Source: Microcaldota archaeon
Lineage (GTDB): Archaea > Micrarchaeota > Micrarchaeia > Anstonellales > Anstonellaceae
DNA length: 21,417 nucleotides
Reading direction: 5' to 3'
NCBI GenBank assembly: GCA_021813025.1
Contig: JAKAME010000018.1
Location: forward strand, 1 to 21,417
The position numbers and the translations under genes were made by a program. Below the pieces are notes generated by a model. The model was not told the DNA's origin. It searched no databases and worked only from the letters and a program-made list of their open reading frames with translations. This document shows positions 13,712-21,102 of this stretch, one piece after another (positions within the stretch are counted from its first letter, which is position 1; the number at the start of each line of letters is the position of its first letter).

Positions 13712-15073
13712 ATGGACAGCTATACATCTCAGGCGGAAACAGAGCGCATAGTGTCGGATGCAAAGAAGAACGACGTGCGCTTCATCGACCTCGAATTCGT
13801 GGACGTGACGGGCGCGTCCAAGGTGACCGAAATCCCGGTCGCGCGCCTTGGCGAGGCGCTGGAGCACGGCATGTGGTTCGACGGCTCCTCAATCGAGGGC
13901 TTCGTGCGAATCTGCGAATCTGACATGTTTCTCGTGCCGGACTCCTCCACCTATTCCCTCATCCCCTGGACGAACGGCCATTCCAAAACAGCGCGCCTCA
14001 TCTGCGACGTCTACAACGCAGACCACCAGCCTTTTTCCGGCGACCCGCGCTATGCCCTCAAGCAGCAGCTGGCGGCCGCAGCAGAGATGGGCTACCAGCT
14101 TTTCACAGGCCCGGAGCTTGAATTCTTCATCTTCAAGTCGGCAAACGGAGGCCCTCTCAGCCCGGAAACCAGCCAAGTCCATGATTCAGCCGGCTATTTC
14201 GACACCACCACCCAAGATGCTGCAGTTGAATTGCGCCGGCGCATAGTGCCCACCATGGAAGCGATGGGGCTCACGATTGAGATGGCGCACCACGAGGTAG
14301 CGCCCGGCCAGCACGAAATCGACTTCAAGTATGGCGAGGCGCTGAAAACGGCCGACTGGGTGATGACCTACAAGAACGTGGTGCGCACCATGGCCCAGTC
14401 CATCGGCCTGCACGCCTCCTTCATGCCCAAGCCAATAGCAGGCATCAACGGCTCAGGCATGCACGTGCACCAGTCGCTTTGGAAAAACGGCCAGAACGCT
14501 TTCGCTGATTTGAACGACAAGGCCTACCTCTCGCAGGAAGCCCGCTACTACATTGCCGGCGTCCTCGAGCATGCGCGCGCCATTGCGGCCGTAACAAACC
14601 CGCTTGTGAATTCATACAAGCGCCTTGTGCCCGGCTACGAGGCCCCCGTGTATGTGTGCTGGGGCCGCTCCAACCGCTCGGCGCTTATTCGCATCCCCCG
14701 CGTGCGCAAGGGAGACCCGCGCGCCATCCGCGCCGAGGTGCGCTTCCCCGACCCCTCCACCAACCCCTACCTCGCCTTCGCGGCCATGCTGGCCGCCGGC
14801 CTTGACGGCATCAAGAAGAAAACCACGCTTCCCCCCGCTCAGGAGGACGACATGTACCACCTCAAGCCCGCGCAGCTTGCCGAGCGCGGCATCACCACCC
14901 TGCCCGGCTCGCTCAAAGAGGCCATGGACGCGCTCGCATCAGACGACGTGGTGAAAAACGCGCTTGGGCCTCACATCTACTCCCAATTGACGGAGTGGCA
15001 GCAGTCCGACTGGGACGCCTACCGCACGTCTGTGACGGATTGGGAGAAGCAGCGCTACTTCAGCGTGGTGTAG
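13712..15073 (+). CDS. glnA: Glutamine synthetase, type I
   Basis: This dodecameric cytoplasmic enzyme condenses glutamate and ammonia using ATP. The 453-aa product has all GSI signatures: FDGSSIEGFVRICESDMFL (56-74); the metal-binding GPELEFFIF (133-141); HHEVAPGQHEIDF (193-205) with further metal glutamates; PIAGINGSGMHVHQSL (241-256) with the ammonia and ATP site histidine; RLVPGYEAPVY (304-314); NRSALIRIP (321-329); and FPDPSTNPYLAFAAML (345-360). A tyrosine (EDDMYHL, Y382) sits where bacterial enzymes are adenylylated, but without the NLYDLPP context, so adenylylation is unlikely. The start at 13712 is preferred over ATG 13685 because GGAGGAGTG (13698-13706) lies five bases upstream and the N-terminus matches the family. 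It is divergent from an Lrp regulator. Confidence 0.96.
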   Translation: MDSYTSQAETERIVSDAKKNDVRFIDLEFVDVTGASKVTEIPVARLGEALEHGMWFDGSSIEGFVRICESDMFLVPDSSTYSLIPWTNGHSKTARLICDVYNADHQPFSGDPRYALKQQLAAAAEMGYQLFTGPELEFFIFKSANGGPLSPETSQVHDSAGYFDTTTQDAAVELRRRIVPTMEAMGLTIEMAHHEVAPGQHEIDFKYGEALKTADWVMTYKNVVRTMAQSIGLHASFMPKPIAGINGSGMHVHQSLWKNGQNAFADLNDKAYLSQEARYYIAGVLEHARAIAAVTNPLVNSYKRLVPGYEAPVYVCWGRSNRSALIRIPRVRKGDPRAIRAEVRFPDPSTNPYLAFAAMLAAGLDGIKKKTTLPPAQEDDMYHLKPAQLAERGITTLPGSLKEAMDALASDDVVKNALGPHIYSQLTEWQQSDWDAYRTSVTDWEKQRYFSVV

Positions 15074-15108
15074 GCTGAAAGGCCAAAAGGCCAAGCAAGC
15101 GGATAGGC

Positions 15109-15114
15109 TTTTTT
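15109..15114 (+). terminator. T-run after glnA
   Basis: Six consecutive T residues follow the glnA stop by about 35 nt and overlap the last codon of the convergent gene. A short GGCC-AAAA-GGCC stem (15081-15092) precedes it. Archaeal termination often needs only such a T-run. Confidence 0.45.
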
Positions 15115-16282
15115 ATTCTTTCATCAATTTTTCGGCCAGTTCATCCGGCTTGAGGTAGCCGTTAGTTTCCAGATTGTGAGTTCGGTCTTCCCCCAACATG
15201 TCCTGCCCGGTCATTCTCACGCTGTTCTCCATGCTCAGCTTTGCAATCGGCTCCACAAGAATCCCATATTCCAGCTTTATTTCTTTTTGGTTTTCCGAAG
15301 AGATGTAAAATTCCGGATTCAGTTTCATGTCCCTAGCCGCCAGATATTCGGGCTTGAGCACGGCCGCTATCTGCTCGCGCAGGGGGGCCTCAGTGCCCTC
15401 TCTCATAACTGCCTTCCTAAACCATTTCTCCAAGCCAAGCCGTTCCACGAGCCTTCTGATTCCTATATCAATCAGGTAAATCGCGCCTAATGCCGCCCCA
15501 ATCTCAAGTGGAATCAACGTCCCGTACGTCATAAGTAAGAGTCCAAAACTTGTCGCCATCGCACCAAAACCCAACGCCCCTACGGAGATCAAGTCCGGTA
15601 TCCATATAGGTTTGGATTCGTTCGCGTCTTCTCCATTCTTCACCAGCGGTTTCACCAACTCTTCCACTTCGTGAAAGGCGATTTCAACCATGCGGGCCTG
15701 GGTTTCAGTCGGCAAAATAAAGAATTCCCTGTTTCGCAGCAGCTGGGTTTTGCAGAATTCCAGTATTTTGCCGTCAAACTCATCATCTCCCGCCAGCTGG
15801 TAGGTCTGCCGGTCCAGCTCTGTGCGGCTGCTTTCTATTTTCCGCCTTTTCTCATCCTGCTTCCTTTCTATTTCCCGATTTTTCTCATCCAATTTCTCTT
15901 CCATCTGCTTCCGCGTTTCTTTCATCCGCTTCCGTGTTTGTTCAACTTTCTTGTTATAGGTCTTTTCGAGCCGCCCAATTTTCTCATCCAGATTGGAGCG
16001 GGCCACCTCAATGGCCGGGTTGGAACCACGCAGCCTATAATCCCGCTCGCATTTCATATTCCAGATCGTGTCACGCAGTTTCCTATGGGGCTTCTCCTCG
16101 GGCTCTTCAAAGTCAATGGGCCCGCATATGTCGACGAATTTGCGCTCAACCACTTCTTCTTTTGTTTCCTGCTTCAGAAGCTTGAGCTTGAACTGCATCA
16201 GCCGCCTCACCTCCCTCCGGCCGGGGTCATTTTGGCGGCGGACGAATGGAATTTGACGGACTAGTTGCGAAAGCTTATTCAT
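15113..16282 (-). CDS. Coiled-coil protein with central membrane hairpin, function unknown
   Basis: This is a 389-aa product that I do not assign to a family. After a basic N-terminus, residues about 95-160 form a long, highly charged coiled coil (YNKKVEQTRKRMKETRKQ and EKNREIERKQDEKRRKIE). Residues about 228-275 form two hydrophobic stretches (ISVGALGFGAMATSFGLLLM and IPLEIGAALGAIYLIDIGI) that look like a membrane hairpin. The C-terminal 110 residues are soluble. Both termini would then face the same side. Codons contain more A/T at third positions than in neighbouring genes, suggesting different origin or low expression. A TATATAAG box (16306-16313, minus strand) about 27 nt before the ATG gives a leaderless transcript. 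It is convergent with glnA. Confidence 0.7.
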   Translation of the reverse strand: MNKLSQLVRQIPFVRRQNDPGRREVRRLMQFKLKLLKQETKEEVVERKFVDICGPIDFEEPEEKPHRKLRDTIWNMKCERDYRLRGSNPAIEVARSNLDEKIGRLEKTYNKKVEQTRKRMKETRKQMEEKLDEKNREIERKQDEKRRKIESSRTELDRQTYQLAGDDEFDGKILEFCKTQLLRNREFFILPTETQARMVEIAFHEVEELVKPLVKNGEDANESKPIWIPDLISVGALGFGAMATSFGLLLMTYGTLIPLEIGAALGAIYLIDIGIRRLVERLGLEKWFRKAVMREGTEAPLREQIAAVLKPEYLAARDMKLNPEFYISSENQKEIKLEYGILVEPIAKLSMENSVRMTGQDMLGEDRTHNLETNGYLKPDELAEKLMKE

Positions 16283-16305
16283 GTGTTATTTTATTACTAA
16301 TCGTG

Positions 16306-16313
16306 CTTATATA
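16306..16313 (-). promoter_or_regulatory. TATA box of the coiled-coil protein gene
   Basis: On the minus strand this reads TATATAAG, close to the archaeal consensus, centred about 27 nt before the ATG at 16282. It is the best TATA match in this part of the window, and lies back to back with the plus-strand box at 16342-16350. Confidence 0.6.
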
Positions 16314-16341
16314 GATGAGCCGCGTCCGCCCCCGCCATTAG

Positions 16342-16350
16342 TTTTATAAT
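16342..16350 (+). promoter_or_regulatory. TATA box of the membrane-protein operon at 16373
   Basis: TTTTATAAT is centred about 27 nt before ATG 16373. Its spacing selects this ATG over a GTG nine bases earlier as the start. Confidence 0.55.
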
Positions 16351-16372
16351 CTCCGCTTCCGTCGTGTGGCCC

Positions 16373-17116
16373 ATGTCCAAGGACTCCCTCTTTTCCTACA
16401 CCTGGAAAGCCTACACCTCCAGCTTCTGGCTCATCCTGCTCATGGCCGTCCCCGGCCTGCTGGCGCTCGCAATTCCGATGTTTGTCGGCACGCCGACCTT
16501 CCTAGCGCTTGGCGCAACCTACCTGCGCACCAACTCGATTCCCGACCTCAGCCCCGCCAACGCCGCCCTCATGGTGGCCGCAGCCCTCGTCTCGGTATTT
16601 CTCATGAGCTTCTGCATAGTGAGCATAAACCTTGTCATCAAGCGCGAGCGCACCCTCACCCACATCCGCGAGGAAATCATGCAGTCCCTCGGGACCACCA
16701 CCCTCTCCGTCTTCTGGATTTATCTTGTAACCGCGCTGCTTCTGCTCATCATCCAGCTCTACACCTTCGAATACGGGGTGCAGGCCCTGCTGGCCCCCCT
16801 GTTCGGCCTCGTCATAGGCCTCGTCATCCTGCTCATGCCCACCGCCATGGTGATGGACGAGGTGCGCCCATGGCGCGCGTTCGAGCGCGCGATGGACACC
16901 ATGCTGCGCAAATGGCCTCTCATCGTCCTGTGGCTTCTCACCGGCCTGTTCGCGGCCAGCTTGGTGGAGCTGGTGCTGCTGGCGCTTGAGCCCATCCGCC
17001 CGGCCGTGCCGTTCCTTGTGCTGCTCTTCAACTCCATGTTCCTCATGCCATTCCTCATCGTGATGCTGGGGCAGATTTACATCAGCAAATACACCATCAT
17101 CGCCAAGTCGAATTGA
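16373..17116 (+). CDS. Six-helix membrane protein, function unknown
   Basis: The 247-aa product has about six membrane segments: near 16-38, 62-88, 112-133, 138-160, 184-205 and 213-237. After the second is a basic loop (NLVIKRERTLTHIREEIMQS). Between helices 4 and 5 is a conserved-looking amphipathic stretch, AMVMDEVRPWRAFERAMDTM. This layout, with alternating long helices and an RAF-type interfacial helix, resembles uncharacterised membrane proteins such as the DUF975/YciC type, but I do not see a decisive motif. It starts a likely operon: the next gene begins six bases after its stop. The start follows from the TATA spacing; no ribosome-binding site is present, consistent with a leaderless mRNA. 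Confidence 0.75.
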   Translation: MSKDSLFSYTWKAYTSSFWLILLMAVPGLLALAIPMFVGTPTFLALGATYLRTNSIPDLSPANAALMVAAALVSVFLMSFCIVSINLVIKRERTLTHIREEIMQSLGTTTLSVFWIYLVTALLLLIIQLYTFEYGVQALLAPLFGLVIGLVILLMPTAMVMDEVRPWRAFERAMDTMLRKWPLIVLWLLTGLFAASLVELVLLALEPIRPAVPFLVLLFNSMFLMPFLIVMLGQIYISKYTIIAKSN

Positions 17117-17122
17117 TGGGGC

Positions 17123-18718
17123 ATGGCCATGTTCCTTTTCCAAATACAGGGAAAGAAGAGCGGCGAGCGCCTTTTGGGGCAGGAACTCATCCAAGGCTCC
17201 CATGATTTGGCCACCTCGTATTACCTCGCCTCGGAGCCCTCCACGCTCAAGGGATACGTCCTGCGCTTCGCTCTCGATGTTGAATCCCAATACGCCAAGA
17301 CCTGCGCCACCGCGCTCGAGGTGCAGAGCCCGCAGGGCACGTCCTTCATCTTTGAAAAGCAGGGCTACTTCGCCTCGGCAGAATCCGTCTCAGTCCAATT
17401 CTCCCACGCCGGAACCCTGCATAGCGGCGAAATGATTCAGATTGGCGGCATGGAGCTCAAAGTCATTGCAGCGCAAGGGTTGCCAAAGAGATGGGTGCTC
17501 TACAACGGGCGCAGCCAGTTCGAGCTGAGCGACGGCGGCCACCTGCTGGAAGTCAATAACGACAATTCGCGCATCTTCTCAGAAGACGAGCGGAAATACT
17601 GGGCGCCGGTGGTGTGCGGCGACGGGAAAGAGCGCCTCGGCATCGAATACCCCTTCACCGTGAGCCTGCGCTCTGAAGGCGGGAAAGAGAACTTGGAGCT
17701 GGCGGCCGACAGGCAGGCCGGGCTCTACGGGCTTTGGGCCGAGGGGCGCGGCGTCGGGCTGCCATTCGGCATCAATTTGCAGTTCAAGGGGCACCGGGAA
17801 GAGGAGATATCCAAACTGAAACTTCAGATTATTGATAACAGCACCGGTTTCTCTCCAGAAGACAAACGGGTCATCAAATATTCCATTGATAAAGGGAGCG
17901 ACCTTTCGCTTCAGGTGTCGGGCTCTGGAGAGACGCCTGTTTCGGAAATTTATCTCGCGGGCTCTAAAGTCGTTGCAAGAGACGAAACTGGTTTGAAAAA
18001 ACTAGGTTCTATATTTGATTCTGCGGGTTCAATTCGAATCTATCGTGAGCATGGGCTTATATTCAGGCCATACTCGAGTTTCAGTGGTTTGGGAGGGGAC
18101 TGGGTTTATCTAGGGCTCAATTCTGACTCTACTCTTGCCATCAAACGAGACGCTATGGAAGGGGAACTATCCGAGTTTTCTTCATCTATCTCTCTTTCCA
18201 AGCTTGCAGGGCAGGCGTCAAGTCAAATATCTCGGGATTTGGATAGGCCTGCCTATTCCGCGGGCGGGGTCGAATATGCCCGTAAATCTGAATCTGAGAT
18301 TGACATATTTTTCTTCGACCCCTCCAAATCCCAGTTCCACTGGACGGCCAGCAATTCCTCCCAGCCCTACAAAGACTGGGAATGGAACCAGCTTGAATAC
18401 AAGGGCCGCGGCACAGGCAATCAATTCACCATCAGCCCCGTCATGTACCCAAATCCGGCCAAAGAATACTCTTCCGTCGAATTCAACTGGCCGGGCAGCA
18501 GCGCTTACGTGGAGCTCAGCCTCTACGACATGACCGGCCGGCTCGTCAAGCCTATCTTCACCGGCCCCCTGAAGTCCGGGCAGTTCCGCCAGATATTCGA
18601 CGTGCGGGACCTGCTGACCGGCTCATATCTGGTGCAGGGCTCCATCATCTCCTTCGACCCAAAATGGGAGCGCCATCCAATCGGGGGGCAGGGAGCGCTG
18701 TTTCGAGTCGTGAGGTGA
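17123..18718 (+). CDS. Orphan 531-aa protein with C-terminal FlgD/secretion-tail-like beta domain
   Basis: This is an unrecognised protein with no signal peptide or membrane helix; start ATG 17123 or ATG 17129 (MFLFQIQGKKSG). Residues 1-440 look beta-rich. The final 85 residues (about 442-525) follow the pattern of the FlgD-Ig or type IX C-terminal sorting domain: MYPNPAKEYSSVEFNWPGS, then VELSLYDMTGRLVKPIF, then a GPLKSGQFRQIFDVRDLLTG stretch ending in SYLVQG. That domain class is common in secreted bacterial proteins and unusual in an archaeon. About 17810-18310 is visibly more AT-rich, with different codon choice from both ends of the gene, suggesting a replaced or inserted segment. It is sandwiched closely between the membrane-protein gene and the Memo gene. 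Confidence 0.65.
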   Translation: MAMFLFQIQGKKSGERLLGQELIQGSHDLATSYYLASEPSTLKGYVLRFALDVESQYAKTCATALEVQSPQGTSFIFEKQGYFASAESVSVQFSHAGTLHSGEMIQIGGMELKVIAAQGLPKRWVLYNGRSQFELSDGGHLLEVNNDNSRIFSEDERKYWAPVVCGDGKERLGIEYPFTVSLRSEGGKENLELAADRQAGLYGLWAEGRGVGLPFGINLQFKGHREEEISKLKLQIIDNSTGFSPEDKRVIKYSIDKGSDLSLQVSGSGETPVSEIYLAGSKVVARDETGLKKLGSIFDSAGSIRIYREHGLIFRPYSSFSGLGGDWVYLGLNSDSTLAIKRDAMEGELSEFSSSISLSKLAGQASSQISRDLDRPAYSAGGVEYARKSESEIDIFFFDPSKSQFHWTASNSSQPYKDWEWNQLEYKGRGTGNQFTISPVMYPNPAKEYSSVEFNWPGSSAYVELSLYDMTGRLVKPIFTGPLKSGQFRQIFDVRDLLTGSYLVQGSIISFDPKWERHPIGGQGALFRVVR

Positions 18719-18722
18719 TTTC

Positions 18723-19556
18723 ATGCGCTTTCCCGCCGTCGCTGGCCAGTTCTATCCCGGCGCGGCCCCCGCCCTTCAGCGCATGGTGGACGAATTTCTT
18801 GCAAAAGCAAGAAAAGAAGTGAAACCTCGCTCTTGTTTGTCCATTATTTGTCCCCACGCCGGCTATGTTTATTCCGGGTTCACGGCTGCCTGTTCATTTG
18901 CCGCAGCCGAAAGCCAGTTGAAGAAGCCAAACACCACTGCAATAATTCTCGGCCCAAACCACACCGGCCTTGGAAATCCAATCGCCATTTCATTCGACGA
19001 CTGGAAAACCCCCATCGGCTCCACTTCAACAGACTTGCCTCTTGCTGGCGCCATCATCAAATCCAATCCGGCCATCACCAAAAACGAGGCAGCGCACATT
19101 GGCGAGCATTCCATTGAAGTGCAATTGCCTTTTCTGCAAACTATAAACCCACAGGCAAAAATAGTGGCCATCTGCATGGGCTGGCAGGACGAGGGCACCT
19201 GCGAAATGCTGGCCAAATCAATTTTCGATGCCGTTAGCCAGCCAGCCTTCGCCGGCCGAAACATCCTTCTAATAGCCTCATCTGATTTCACCCACTACGA
19301 ATCCGGCGAGCGGGCGCGCCAGCTTGACGCCCAAGCCTTGGAATTCATCAAGGCATTGGAGGCCGGCGAGCTGGAGCGCGAAGTGGAAGCCTCCTCCCTC
19401 TCCATCTGCGGGCATGGGCCCATTGCCGTAGCACTGCAATATTCAAAATTGGCTGGAGCAAAATCAGCCTCGCTTTTGCGCTACACCAATTCGGGCAAGG
19501 AAACCGATGGGGACGAGCGGCAGGTGGTGGCCTACGCGAGTTTTGTCATCGTTTAG
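18723..19556 (+). CDS. Memo-family protein (AmmeMemoRadiSam system protein B)
   Basis: Memo proteins share a fold with class III extradiol dioxygenases and bind a metal; archaeal members often occur with AMMECR1 and radical SAM partners, and their reaction is unsettled. The 277-aa product opens RFPAVAGQFYPG, and has CPHAGYVYSG (H45), ILGPNHTG (H80), IGEHSIEVQLPFLQ (H129), ASSDFTHYESG (about 184-194) and CGHGPIAVAL. These include the metal-ligand histidines and the cysteine motif. Start and translation are set by GAGGTGAT (18712-18719), which overlaps the stop codon of the preceding gene, so the two are translationally coupled. No AMMECR1 or radical SAM gene is visible in the window. It is followed by a hairpin shared with arsR. 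Confidence 0.92.
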   Translation: MRFPAVAGQFYPGAAPALQRMVDEFLAKARKEVKPRSCLSIICPHAGYVYSGFTAACSFAAAESQLKKPNTTAIILGPNHTGLGNPIAISFDDWKTPIGSTSTDLPLAGAIIKSNPAITKNEAAHIGEHSIEVQLPFLQTINPQAKIVAICMGWQDEGTCEMLAKSIFDAVSQPAFAGRNILLIASSDFTHYESGERARQLDAQALEFIKALEAGELEREVEASSLSICGHGPIAVALQYSKLAGAKSASLLRYTNSGKETDGDERQVVAYASFVIV

Positions 19557-19562
19557 GCGCAC

Positions 19563-19594
19563 GAGAGTCATTTCCAAAAGAAATTCTCTCTTTT
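19563..19594. terminator. Bidirectional terminator between memo and arsR
   Basis: A two-part stem, GAGAG (19563-19567) with CTCTC (19586-19590) and ATTTC (19570-19574) with GAAAT (19580-19584), surrounds a five-base loop. It is followed by TTTT on the plus strand. It lies six bases after the Memo stop and 21 bases beyond the arsR stop, between convergent genes. Confidence 0.6.
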
Positions 19595-19615
19595 CAGGCC
19601 CGCAAAACCTTCCAT

Positions 19616-19897
19616 TCAGCAGCCCGGCCCGATTCTTGATTTTCCAACGCCTAAAATCCGCAGAATTTTCCTGGTTTCCGCGCTTTTTATCCTGTACCAA
19701 ATGTTGACTCCCTTCCTTCTTGATTCCAGAACGCCTGCCTGCTCCAAAATCCTGAGGTGCCGCGAAACGGTCGGCTGGGCCTTGCCTGCCGCCGGAACCA
19801 GCGAACAGGCGCAAGTTTCGCCGCCCAAAAGGCAGCGGACTATTCTCAGCCTGGTCTCGTCGCCCAGGGCCTTCAGCAGCGCGGCATTCTTGTCCAT
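19616..19897 (-). CDS. arsR: ArsR-family metalloregulator
   Basis: This winged-helix repressor releases DNA on binding arsenite or antimonite. The 93-aa product has the typical ArsR body: LLKALGDETRLRIVRCLL (7-24), the metal-site helix GGETCACSL (25-33) with cysteines C29 and C31 spaced like the ELCVCDL motif of arsenic sensors, the recognition helix QPTVSRHLRILEQAG and a beta wing (ESRRKGVNIWYRI). A third cysteine for a three-coordinate site could be C22 or the terminal C93. It is divergent from an ACR3-type arsenite exporter across a 65-nt gap, so control of that gene is a firm inference. The initiating ATG lies right beside the AT-rich operator region, suggesting a leaderless or near-leaderless mRNA. 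Confidence 0.93.
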   Translation of the reverse strand: MDKNAALLKALGDETRLRIVRCLLGGETCACSLVPAAGKAQPTVSRHLRILEQAGVLESRRKGVNIWYRIKSAETRKILRILGVGKSRIGPGC

Positions 19898-19962
19898 CGA
19901 ATCATATCGTTATATGCAAATATATAAATATCTTCTTCTCCCAAGCCAAACCAAGTGATGAC
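19898..19962. promoter_or_regulatory. Shared arsR-acr3 promoter/operator
   Basis: This 65-nt gap contains ATATATAAATAT (near 19920-19931), usable as a TATA box in both directions. It also contains an inverted repeat, CATAT (19903-19907) with ATATG (19912-19916), over a 4-base spacer. Occupation of the repeat, close to the arsR start site, by ArsR would block polymerase on that side and possibly both. GTGAT (19955-19959) serves as a ribosome-binding site for acr3. Confidence 0.6.
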
Positions 19963-21015
19963 ATGGGCGGCACTTCGAAAAAGCTTTCATTCATCGACAA
20001 GTACCTGACGCTTTGGATATTCCTCGCCATGGCGCTCGGCCTGTCGCTGGGCCATTTTCTCCCCTCTTTCGGGCTTTTCATCAGCAACCTCCAAGTTGGC
20101 ACGACCAGCATCCCCATCGCCATCGGCCTCATCGTGATGATGTATCCTCCTCTGGCGAAGGTGAGGTATGAGAAGCTTGCAGACGTTTTCAAGAGCCACC
20201 CGAAAACCGTCGCCCTCTCGCTCGCCCAGAACTGGATTATCGGCCCAATTCTGATGTTCCTTCTCGCCATCGTCTTCCTGCGCGACAGGCCCGAATACAT
20301 GATAGGCCTCATCATGATAGGCCTGGCCCGCTGCATCGCCATGGTGCTGGTGTGGAACGAGCTGGCCAAGGGGAATACGGATTACGCGGCCGGCCTCGTC
20401 GCCATGAACAGCGTTTTCCAAATCCTCTTCTACAGCATCTACGCGTGGTTCTTCATCACATTCCTGCTCCCATTCTTCGGCCTTGCCTCAAGCGTCGTGG
20501 ACGTGAGCATCTGGCAGATTGCCGAAAGCGTGCTCATCTACCTCGGGATACCATTCTTCGCTGGTCTGCTGACCCACTGGTATCTGGTGAAGAGCAAAGG
20601 GGAGGAATGGTACCACCAGAAGTTCATACCCGCCATTTCTCCCATCACCCTCATCGCCCTGCTCTTCACCATCATCGTCATGTTCAGCCTCAAGGGCAGC
20701 CTGATACTCCAAATCCCCCTTGATGTCGTGATGATTGCGGTCCCGCTCCTCCTCTATTTCGTGATTATGTTCCTCGTAAGCTTCTTCATGTCATTCAAGC
20801 TGGGGGAGGATTACTCCCGCACCGCCACCCTGTCCCTGACCGCGGCCAGCAACAATTTCGAGCTGGCGATTGCGGTGGCCGTGGCGGTGTTCGGAATCGG
20901 CTCGGGGCAGGCATTTGTAGCCGTCATCGGGCCGCTTGTCGAAGTCCCGGTCCTCATAGGGCTGGTGGATGTTTCCCTATGGCTTCGCGGGCGGCTCTTC
21001 CACCATCCGGCTTAG
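19963..21015 (+). CDS. acr3: Arsenite efflux transporter ACR3
   Basis: This membrane permease of the bile/arsenite/riboflavin transporter superfamily expels arsenite, driven by the proton gradient. The 350-aa product has about ten membrane helices and the family signatures: MIGLARCIAMVLVWNELAKG with the essential cysteine (C124), NSVFQILFYSIYAWFF (149-164), and LTAASNNFELAIAVAVAVFG with the conserved glutamate (E300), then GPLVEVPVLIGLV. Length matches ACR3 (about 340-370 aa). It is divergent from ArsR. No arsenate reductase (arsC) or arsM is present in the window, so the pair as seen handles trivalent arsenic only. The start follows the GTGAT site. Confidence 0.95.
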   Translation: MGGTSKKLSFIDKYLTLWIFLAMALGLSLGHFLPSFGLFISNLQVGTTSIPIAIGLIVMMYPPLAKVRYEKLADVFKSHPKTVALSLAQNWIIGPILMFLLAIVFLRDRPEYMIGLIMIGLARCIAMVLVWNELAKGNTDYAAGLVAMNSVFQILFYSIYAWFFITFLLPFFGLASSVVDVSIWQIAESVLIYLGIPFFAGLLTHWYLVKSKGEEWYHQKFIPAISPITLIALLFTIIVMFSLKGSLILQIPLDVVMIAVPLLLYFVIMFLVSFFMSFKLGEDYSRTATLSLTAASNNFELAIAVAVAVFGIGSGQAFVAVIGPLVEVPVLIGLVDVSLWLRGRLFHHPA

Positions 21016-21064
21016 CCTGCCTCCTATTTTCCCCTTCGTCTTCTGCCGTTGCCCCATCCGTTGA

Positions 21065-21075
21065 TTTATAAATAA
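21065..21075 (+). promoter_or_regulatory. TATA box of idi2
   Basis: TTTATAAATAA is a close match to the archaeal TATA consensus, about 33 nt before ATG 21103. The short leader includes GAGG (21094-21097) five bases before the start. Confidence 0.6.
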
Positions 21076-21102
21076 ACCCGCCCCAATCCCTTCGAGGACT
21101 TC

